The notes under the pieces: generated by a model
The model's database searches: none
The model's input: the letters and a program-made list of their open reading frames with translations, nothing else
What the model was told of the DNA's origin: nothing
Shown: one piece after another, positions 1 through 5,133 of the stretch
Layout of the letters: each line of letters opens with the position of its first letter
Position numbering within the stretch: the stretch's first letter is position 1
Assembly (NCBI GenBank): GCA_048939725.1
Contig: JBHLPG010000283.1
Coordinates: forward strand, 1 to 5,133
Direction of reading: 5' to 3'
From: Hodarchaeum sp048939725
GTDB taxonomy: Archaea; Asgardarchaeota; Heimdallarchaeia; Hodarchaeales; Hodarchaeaceae
DNA length: 5,133 nucleotides
Position numbers and translations under genes: made by a program

Positions 1-1102
1 CCTTCGTAGCATCTTTCAAGTTAATATCTGTTGCAATTTTTTTTTCAATCATTAATTGTGATTGTTTTACTCTTTTAGTTCGTGAAGTCAGATGGGGAAC
101 AACTGCTTGCGTTTTGAGGCAATGGTTTACAGTTGAAGTTACTGCTATCATCAGATTTTTTTCATCGAAGAAAAGAACCTCATGTTTTTGAGGATGAATA
201 TTCACATCAAAATATTTCGGTTCAAGTTCAAGGAATAGGAATGCTGCAGGAAATTCTCGTTTCATTAAATAAGATCCATATCCCTCTTCTAAGGCAGTCT
301 GTAAAACTTTTGAGAATATCCGTCGCCCATTAAGATAGAAAAACTGATATTTTCTGTTTCGGCGGTGGTGACCCTGTTTACTGAGATATCCATGGATTAA
401 AACCTTATCACGTTGGATGATTCCTATATCTATAAGGGATTCAGCTAACTCTTGACCAAAAGCTCTTTTGATCGCAGAGAGATGATTATCACTCCTAACA
501 GTTTGAAATTCGATTTCTCCATCATTCACATAAATAAAAGAAATTTGGGGGTGTCCAACAGCATATTGAGCAACAATCTCATAGATATATGACTGCTCAA
601 TAGATGCTTTTTTCAAAAATTTCCGTCTGACTATGAAATTAAAAAATAGATCTTGGACTCGTACACGAGTTCCAGGTAAAGCCATTAACTCTTCCGTAAT
701 TTGAGGGTTTTCCATATCATTTTCTACTGAAATACATTTAGCTAGTTCATCATTGGCTGTTCTACTAACAAGAGAGAACCTAGAGACTGATGCTATTGAA
801 TATAACGCTTCTCCACGAAACCCCATGGTAGAAATTGATTCTAAATCCTTTTCAGAGTAAATTTTACTTGTCGCATGTCGTTTAATAGTCAATGGAAGAT
901 CATCTGATGGGATTCCTGTCCCATTATCTTGAATCTCAATCAAATCCTTCCCACCGTTTTTTATCTCGATTCGAATCTCTGTAGCTGACGCATCTATTGC
1001 ATTTTCAATCAGTTCCTTCACAACACTCGCAGGACGCTCGATCACCTCACCTGCTGCTATTTTAGATACACAGACTGGATCTAAAATCTGAATTTTAGAC
1101 AT
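1..1102 (-). CDS. mutL: DNA mismatch repair protein MutL, N-terminal ATPase half (3' end outside window)
   Basis: MutL is the GHKL-type ATPase that couples mismatch recognition by MutS to strand incision and removal. The window encodes 367 residues from ATG at 1102 with no stop. Motifs in order: KIAAGEVIERPASVVKELIENAIDA, with catalytic E33 and Mg-binding N34; IQDNGTGI (D59, G61, G63); KRHATSKI (75-81); MGFRGEAL (93-100), part of the ATP lid; DLFFNFIVRRKFL (151-163); and the DVNIHPQKHEV block with K306, equivalent to the ATP-contacting Lys of bacterial MutL. The last 45 or so residues are charged and look like the start of the flexible linker. The C-terminal dimerisation domain, and whether it has the DQHA(X)2E(X)4E endonuclease motif, lie beyond the edge. 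The ATG overlaps the mutS stop and has a purine-rich site upstream. One oddity is that FIV replaces the usual TPA before RRKFL. Confidence 0.97.
   Translation of the reverse strand, partial: MSKIQILDPVCVSKIAAGEVIERPASVVKELIENAIDASATEIRIEIKNGGKDLIEIQDNGTGIPSDDLPLTIKRHATSKIYSEKDLESISTMGFRGEALYSIASVSRFSLVSRTANDELAKCISVENDMENPQITEELMALPGTRVRVQDLFFNFIVRRKFLKKASIEQSYIYEIVAQYAVGHPQISFIYVNDGEIEFQTVRSDNHLSAIKRAFGQELAESLIDIGIIQRDKVLIHGYLSKQGHHRRNRKYQFFYLNGRRIFSKVLQTALEEGYGSYLMKREFPAAFLFLELEPKYFDVNIHPQKHEVLFFDEKNLMIAVTSTVNHCLKTQAVVPHLTSRTKRVKQSQLMIEKKIATDINLKDATK
37..45 (-). repeat. A9 homopolymer within mutL
   Basis: Nine consecutive A on the coding strand (T on the plus strand) span codons E353-K354-K355-I356 in the MutL linker. 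It is the longest homopolymer I found in the window. Slippage by one base would cut off the C-terminal domain while leaving the ATPase half. Confidence 0.9.
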
Positions 1103-4100
1103 CCTTAATTTCCTCGAGCTTCTTCTCCAATTCTTGCATGTCCTTAACTATATGCCCAAGCTGCTGGAGCGCTTCTACTGGCGTTTTATAGTTTATATCA
1201 ATGTCTGTATAGTTTTTTAAGAATGCTAGAATTTCAAATTTTAAATTTTTCAACTTCTTTTCAAGTTGTTGCTGATCGACGTTTTTTGAGAGAGCTTCTG
1301 CAAGTGATAACTGTCTTGGTTGCCTTGAAACTGCTTCTTTACTACGAGGTATTGCTGCTGTATCAGACGCAGCTTCCAGTTCTAACAATTTCTTTTGAGC
1401 CTCAAGGATGACTGGTTTGGGAATTCCGGCCATTTTAGCTACACTAATTCCAAATGAATGGTCAGTTGAACCCTCTTTTATCTTATAAAGTAGCACTAGC
1501 TTTCCATTTCGCACTTTAGCAGTTTGGTGATAATTTTTGACATCTGAATACTGTATTTCCAATTCACTCAATTGGTGATAATGTGTAGCAAATAGTGTTT
1601 TGCTTTTTTTCTCCCTTGCAATATACTCTGCGATAGCCCAGGCCAATGATAAACCATCGAACGTGCTAGTCCCCCTGCCTACTTCATCTAGAATTATCAA
1701 GGAATCTGGTGTAGAATTATGAAGGATATGAGCAGTTTCGAGCATTTCAAGCATAAAAGTAGATTGACCAAATGCGAGCCTATCAAACGCGCCGACTCGG
1801 GTAAATATTTTATCGATTATACTTAATTTACATTCTTTTGCTGGAACCCATGACCCTGTTTGAGCCATTAGCACTATAAGTGCTACTTGTCTGATAAAAA
1901 CAGAATTATGATTGATTATACCATTTCCTATAAACGAATGTCCATTAGGTACACTAAAATCGTAGACTTTTGAAATGGAATTTTCAATTCTATTTATTTT
2001 GTCATAATAAAAATGATTTTCACTTATTTTTTTAAGTTCAACACAATCAATATCGTATTTAATGCAATATTCAACTAAGTCTTTCAATTTGTGATATGAA
2101 ATGTTCCGTTTTTGGCCAATGTAACTGTAGAAAATCCCTGATATCTTTTTATTATATTTAAATTTATCCTTTTGAGGTATCGAATGGGATTTTTCTAGAT
2201 ATCTTTCCTTTATGGCAAGTAATTCATCGTATAAATGTGGAATGCTATCAACATTCGTCATTCTTACTGAAGACGCTAATTCCTTCCTTATCGACTTTCT
2301 TGGAAGTCTAAAACCTAATTCTTCGTGAAAAATTATAGCATCATTGCCTGTTATTCTAACTTCGTAACAAGGTTTCTTAGCTGTCATTTTTACACTAAGA
2401 GAACTAATTATTCCCCAATTTAAAAGGCTGGTATGAACCTGTGTTGCTAATCTTCTTGATGTTGTGGAAAGAGTGACATTACCATATCTATTATCTGCTG
2501 TTCCATCTGTATCAAACAAGCCTTGTAGAAACTTTCTAAAGATCCTCTTTGGTGATTTTAAAATACATTTAGGAATTGTTTTTTCATCTGATCCACTATA
2601 TTTCAGTCCTAGATGTTTGAAAAAATCTCTTAAAAAGAAACTTGTAACAATGTAGTCTTTCCCATCATTTGTTGCACTCACCTTATAGTTAAACAATTCT
2701 TTATTTATTCGTTCAAACTCAGAAATCAGAAATTCATCCCCAGAAGAGAATCTATAAGCCTTCTTATAGGTTAAGGCTCCATCACCTACCATTAACCCAA
2801 GTAAATAGGCTAAATCTTCATTTATTTCTGTTGGTAAAGGATAAATGTTCGTTCTATAGTGGTATCTAGGTGGGGAATATTCTATTTGGGTTTTATTGCC
2901 CCAAAGGCCATTTTTTCTATTTATAATAATGAAATCATCTGTTTTTATATCGATTAATTTCTTCCAAATTTCCTTTCCTTTCTCATTTCGAATTAAAATA
3001 GGGTGATTATATGTTCCCTCTATTATATACCCCCTTCCTGTTTCTATTTTCAATGTTGGTCTTTTCCCATCATAATAAAAATGAGATGTTTTCGTTCTCC
3101 CCCAACGCGATAACACATCTACTTCTAAGTCTTTGAAAGTCTTCTCTAAAATGTTTCCAGGTTTAAAATCCTCAATGGGTAAAACTCCTTGATCTGAGAA
3201 TATCAAAGTATCTGGAGAAACACATTTTCCTGACATATTGGGACCCGTTATAATATGAAGATTTCCCTCTTTTAAGGAAACACTGTTAGGTACAAATCCA
3301 GTCTCCTTTTGTAGCTGTTCCACGACAGGATGGCGCCCGTCACGAATAGTAATAGCTGGGTCGTTCACAAATTGAGGTTTACAGAAGTCATTTTTAATTG
3401 CTGTAAAGGCAAAACAAACCAATACATCTAATTCAGCAATGAGTTCAGCAAACTGACGAATCGTTTCTACTTTCTGAGAAATCTCTTCACGAATTTCGCA
3501 AAATAATTGATATTCAAGCTCTTTAATTTGTTCATCTGCATTTAATATTTTTTCTTCAATTGCCTTTAATTCAGGGGTGATAAACCGCTCTGCACTGACT
3601 AGAGTCTGTCGTCGGACATAATCAGATGGGACAGCCTCCTCACCCGCGTCACGAAGTTGAGCTTTCGTAGCTTCGATGTAATATCCATGAATGGAATTAT
3701 AACCAAGCTTAATATTAAACGTGGTTCGCTCCTGCTCCCGTTGCTCAATCTCTCGCAAGATTAAATCTTGATTCTTCTGTAATTCATGCAATTGGAGTAA
3801 ATCATCATTGTAACTAGGCTTTATGATATCTCCATCTCGAACTGATGCTGCTGGAGACTCATGTATTCCGTCATCAATTAAATCAATAACATTTGTAAGA
3901 TCTAAAGCCTCAAAATTCATGATCTTTCGGCAGATAGAACTTTCAAATTCACCCTTTTCGAAAAAAATTGGAATTTCTAAACAAAACTTTAAAGAATTTC
4001 TAAGAGAGATTAAATCTCTTGCATTGACCGATTGGTACTTGATTTTAGTTACTAATCGTTGAAGATCCGCAATGTTGGAAAGTAAGTGGTTGATTTCTTC

Positions 4101-5133
4101 TATTACGGATAAATCTTGTTTGAACTCTTCTACTGCATCCAAACGATGATTTATTTCACTTATATCACGTAAGGGCTGTAATAACCACCTACGCAGTAAT
4201 CGAGCCCCCATACTTGTACTAATATCAGTGAAGATCGATAGCAAACTCCCTTCGATCTTACCATCAAAAGCATTCCCAGTGATTTCAAGGTTCCTCTGAG
4301 TGTTGGAATCGAGAATTAGGTGGTTTCGATTGTCTAGAGTTCGTAGAAATGATATATTACTGGGATAATCTTGTTTGAGCATTTTTAAATATGATATAAT
4401 TGCTCCTGCTGCTCGTATTCCCTCAACCATTGAATCACAGCCGAAACCTGCTAGTGATTTAACTTCAAAATGATTTAAGAGTGTTTGCTGAGCTGTATCG
4501 AAATTGAATAAGGTTTCATTGACAGGATATAACACTTTATGTGAAGTAGAGAGAATTTTCTCCAATGATGCCTGAAGTTTTCCTTTGGTTTGTAGATCTG
4601 GGAATATCACTTCACGGGGATTAAAACGGGAAAATTCATCCTGAAAATTGTCAATCACATTTTCATTAAACTCAGTAACTAAAAATTCACTGGTAGAGAT
4701 ATCAATGAATGATAAACCAATTGTGTGTCTTTTCTCATTAACAGCTATACTTAAAAGAAAATTATTTGTGTTTTTATCTAATATCGAGGTTTCAAAAACA
4801 GTTCCTGGTGTAACAACCCGCGTTACCCCTCTTTTTACGATTTTCCCTGAAGGAACATTCTTTGCATCCTCTAATTGGTCTACAATCGCTACTTTATAAC
4901 CCTGATCAATCATTTTTTTTAAGTAGGAATCTATAGCTTTGACAGGAACCCCTGCTAACGGAATTCTCTCTCCATCTCCTCCCATTCCTCTTGAAGTCAG
5001 TGTAATATCAAGTGCTTTAGAAGCAATTTTTGCATCCTCATTAAATGTTTCATAAAAATCCCCTAACTGGAAAAACACAACAGCATCTTCATGCTCCTTC
5101 TTAATACGATAATACTGTTGCATTGCTTTTGTT
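1095..5133 (-). CDS. mutS: DNA mismatch repair protein MutS, intein-containing precursor (5' end outside window)
   Basis: MutS recognises mismatches and small loops and acts as an ATP-driven sliding clamp that recruits MutL. Numbering is from the Met at 5123. Seen in order: mismatch-binding domain with the GDFYE mismatch-reading motif (F23, E25) and an LAGVP segment near 57; connector and core/lever domains with the conserved RNLEIT and TSMGARLLRRWLLQPL block; the clamp region; then the ATPase, with Walker A GPNMSGK (627-633) interrupted by an intein (634-1073) and resumed at S1074. The ATPase continues with signature FGQSTFM (1118-1124), Walker B LIILDEVGRGTS (D1146, E1147), the FATHYH switch His (H1181), and the HSFGISVAKMAGIP helix-turn-helix region (1222-1235). 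A C-terminal tail follows, ending in the KTPVEAL-type segment. The spliced length is about 902 residues, normal for MutS. Met 5123 aligns with an internal position of the usual N-terminus and the frame stays open to the edge (T-K-A precede it), so the true start is probably just outside. The gene overlaps mutL downstream by 8 bases. Confidence 0.97.
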   Translation of the reverse strand, partial: TKAMQQYYRIKKEHEDAVVFFQLGDFYETFNEDAKIASKALDITLTSRGMGGDGERIPLAGVPVKAIDSYLKKMIDQGYKVAIVDQLEDAKNVPSGKIVKRGVTRVVTPGTVFETSILDKNTNNFLLSIAVNEKRHTIGLSFIDISTSEFLVTEFNENVIDNFQDEFSRFNPREVIFPDLQTKGKLQASLEKILSTSHKVLYPVNETLFNFDTAQQTLLNHFEVKSLAGFGCDSMVEGIRAAGAIISYLKMLKQDYPSNISFLRTLDNRNHLILDSNTQRNLEITGNAFDGKIEGSLLSIFTDISTSMGARLLRRWLLQPLRDISEINHRLDAVEEFKQDLSVIEEINHLLSNIADLQRLVTKIKYQSVNARDLISLRNSLKFCLEIPIFFEKGEFESSICRKIMNFEALDLTNVIDLIDDGIHESPAASVRDGDIIKPSYNDDLLQLHELQKNQDLILREIEQREQERTTFNIKLGYNSIHGYYIEATKAQLRDAGEEAVPSDYVRRQTLVSAERFITPELKAIEEKILNADEQIKELEYQLFCEIREEISQKVETIRQFAELIAELDVLVCFAFTAIKNDFCKPQFVNDPAITIRDGRHPVVEQLQKETGFVPNSVSLKEGNLHIITGPNMSGKCVSPDTLIFSDQGVLPIEDFKPGNILEKTFKDLEVDVLSRWGRTKTSHFYYDGKRPTLKIETGRGYIIEGTYNHPILIRNEKGKEIWKKLIDIKTDDFIIINRKNGLWGNKTQIEYSPPRYHYRTNIYPLPTEINEDLAYLLGLMVGDGALTYKKAYRFSSGDEFLISEFERINKELFNYKVSATNDGKDYIVTSFFLRDFFKHLGLKYSGSDEKTIPKCILKSPKRIFRKFLQGLFDTDGTADNRYGNVTLSTTSRRLATQVHTSLLNWGIISSLSVKMTAKKPCYEVRITGNDAIIFHEELGFRLPRKSIRKELASSVRMTNVDSIPHLYDELLAIKERYLEKSHSIPQKDKFKYNKKISGIFYSYIGQKRNISYHKLKDLVEYCIKYDIDCVELKKISENHFYYDKINRIENSISKVYDFSVPNGHSFIGNGIINHNSVFIRQVALIVLMAQTGSWVPAKECKLSIIDKIFTRVGAFDRLAFGQSTFMLEMLETAHILHNSTPDSLIILDEVGRGTSTFDGLSLAWAIAEYIAREKKSKTLFATHYHQLSELEIQYSDVKNYHQTAKVRNGKLVLLYKIKEGSTDHSFGISVAKMAGIPKPVILEAQKKLLELEAASDTAAIPRSKEAVSRQPRQLSLAEALSKNVDQQQLEKKLKNLKFEILAFLKNYTDIDINYKTPVEALQQLGHIVKDMQELEKKLEEIKDV
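1111..1115 (-). promoter_or_regulatory. Probable ribosome binding site for mutL
   Basis: GAGGA lies inside the last codons of mutS, 8 bases upstream of the mutL ATG at 1102-1100, a good Shine-Dalgarno spacing. It supports ATG 1102 as the mutL start, together with the immediate fit of the following residues (SKIQILDPVCVSKIAAGEV) to the MutL N-terminus. As it also encodes the Glu-rich mutS tail, chance cannot be excluded. Confidence 0.5.
1299..1313 (-). other. Candidate sliding-clamp-binding motif in the MutS C-terminal tail
   Basis: The five residues QLSLA (precursor 1271-1275) sit in a Pro/Ala/Ser-rich linker after the helix-turn-helix region and before the small C-terminal domain. That is the place where E. 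coli MutS carries its QMSLL beta-clamp-binding motif. The match to the QL(S/D)L(F/L) consensus is good at the first four positions and weak at the fifth (Ala). If functional it would tether MutS to the replication clamp. Short motifs like this arise by chance, so the call rests mainly on position. Confidence 0.4.
2025..2267 (-). other. Accessory segment of the intein between endonuclease and C-terminal splicing block
   Basis: Intein residues about 320-400 lie between the end of the two-motif endonuclease core and the C-terminal splicing blocks. The stretch begins near SIPHLYDELL, is rich in Lys, Tyr and Ile, and contains a helix-turn-helix-like SYHKLKDLVEYC (about 376-387). It is followed by a HFYYDKINRIE strand that leads into block F. 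In large archaeal-type inteins the corresponding place often carries a small DNA-recognition subdomain that helps the endonuclease find its target. By position and composition this is probably the same, but I recognise it only by context, not by a strong motif. Confidence 0.5.
2325..2822 (-). other. LAGLIDADG (DOD) homing endonuclease domain of the intein
   Basis: This is the DNA-cleaving part of the intein, about residues 135-300 of the element. It would make a double-strand break in an intein-free mutS allele so that repair copies the intein in. The first LAGLIDADG motif is LLGLMVGDG (intein residues 141-149; bases 2778-2804). The second is LQGLFDTDG (233-241; bases 2502-2528). Both end in Asp-Gly with the metal-binding Asp retained (D148, D240). 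Around them are the usual family elements: a KTIPKCIL segment before the second motif, VTLSTTSRRLA with GIISSLSVK after it, and ITGNDAIIFHEELGF closing the fold. There is no internal stop or frameshift, so the domain looks intact rather than decayed. The domain edges are approximate. Activity and target site are inferred. Confidence 0.92.
4913..4920 (-). repeat. A8 homopolymer within mutS
   Basis: Eight consecutive A on the coding strand span L68-K69-K70-M71, inside the mismatch-binding domain. A one-base slip here would abolish nearly the whole protein. Confidence 0.9.

Larger units (their letters stand above)
1905..3224 (-). mobile_element. Intein (protein-splicing element with homing endonuclease) in the MutS P-loop
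   Basis: A 440-residue in-frame insertion with all hallmarks of a class 1 intein. Block A starts CVSPDTLIFSDQG with nucleophile Cys1. Block B is EGTYNHPIL, carrying the TxxH pair (T71, H74). Block F is KVYDFSVPNGHSFIG (419-433). Block G is NGIINHN (434-440) with penultimate H439 and cyclising N440, followed by extein Ser+1. The boundaries are exact because the flanks rejoin to GPNMSGK-SVFIRQVALI, the MutS Walker A region. A large central endonuclease separates the two splicing halves. Every catalytic splicing residue I can check is present, so I infer it splices itself out and restores the MutS ATPase site. It looks more AT-rich than its host gene. An intron or a frame-disrupting insertion is ruled out because the reading frame is continuous and the termini are protein-splicing motifs. 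Confidence 0.97.

Noticed and set aside
133..333. Short plus-strand open frame of 66 codons
   Set aside because: It lies antisense to well-conserved mutL sequence, resembles no family I know, and has no convincing ribosome site. It is a shadow.
1223..1411. Plus-strand open frame of 62 codons
   Set aside because: Antisense to the MutS C-terminal region; its low-complexity Leu/Val-rich translation is a by-product of the opposite-strand coding sequence.
2464..2655. Plus-strand open frame of 63 codons inside the intein region
   Set aside because: Antisense to the endonuclease motifs, with no recognisable product.
1905..3224. Group I or II intron instead of an intein
   Set aside because: The insertion keeps the frame, encodes Cys1, TxxH, HN and Ser+1 at the exact borders, and has complete protein-splicing blocks.
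3823..4062. Plus-strand open frame of 79 codons
   Set aside because: Antisense to the conserved core/clamp domains of MutS, with no independent support.
4648..4899. Plus-strand open frame of 83 codons
   Set aside because: Antisense to the MutS connector region, with no independent support.
5121..5123. ATG at 5123 as the true mutS start
   Set aside because: It aligns with an internal position of the usual N-terminus (the MQQY segment), and the frame is open upstream. About ten or more residues are likely missing beyond the edge.
1095..5133. Split or broken mutS
   Set aside because: One continuous frame joins both extein halves, and all ATPase motifs are present once the intein is removed.

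Overview
The window is entirely protein-coding on the minus strand. It holds the core of a mismatch-repair operon: mutS (first gene in transcription order, entering from the right edge) followed by mutL (leaving through the left edge). The two genes overlap by 8 bases, so they are almost certainly cotranscribed and probably translationally coupled. Neither gene is complete: mutS lacks its first few codons, and mutL lacks its linker end and C-terminal domain.

The striking feature is a 440-residue in-frame intein inside MutS. It sits exactly between the Lys and the Ser of the Walker A (P-loop) motif, so the precursor reads GPNMSGK-[intein]-SVFIRQ. The intein has a Cys1 start, a TxxH block B, a terminal His-Asn followed by Ser+1, and a central two-motif LAGLIDADG (DOD) homing endonuclease with both catalytic Asp positions present. 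Removing it gives a MutS of about 902 residues plus the missing N-terminus, a normal MutS length with all main domains. Until it is spliced, the ATPase site cannot be complete, so mismatch repair in this cell should depend on protein splicing.

Layout (all minus strand): 5133-3225, N-extein of MutS (mismatch-binding, connector, core/lever, clamp, start of ATPase); 3224-1905, intein; 1904-1095, C-extein (rest of ATPase, helix-turn-helix, C-terminal tail); 1102-1, MutL GHKL ATPase half and the start of its linker. There is no intergenic stretch, RNA gene, terminator or CRISPR array.

Organism: the DNA is AT-rich (hand-sampled lines give about 42% GC in the extein and about 27% in the intein). 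MutS1 and MutL of this form occur in bacteria and in some archaea that gained them from bacteria. A full homing-endonuclease intein in a P-loop protein is compatible with an archaeon, possibly an uncultivated mesophilic lineage, but this cannot be settled from the sequence alone.
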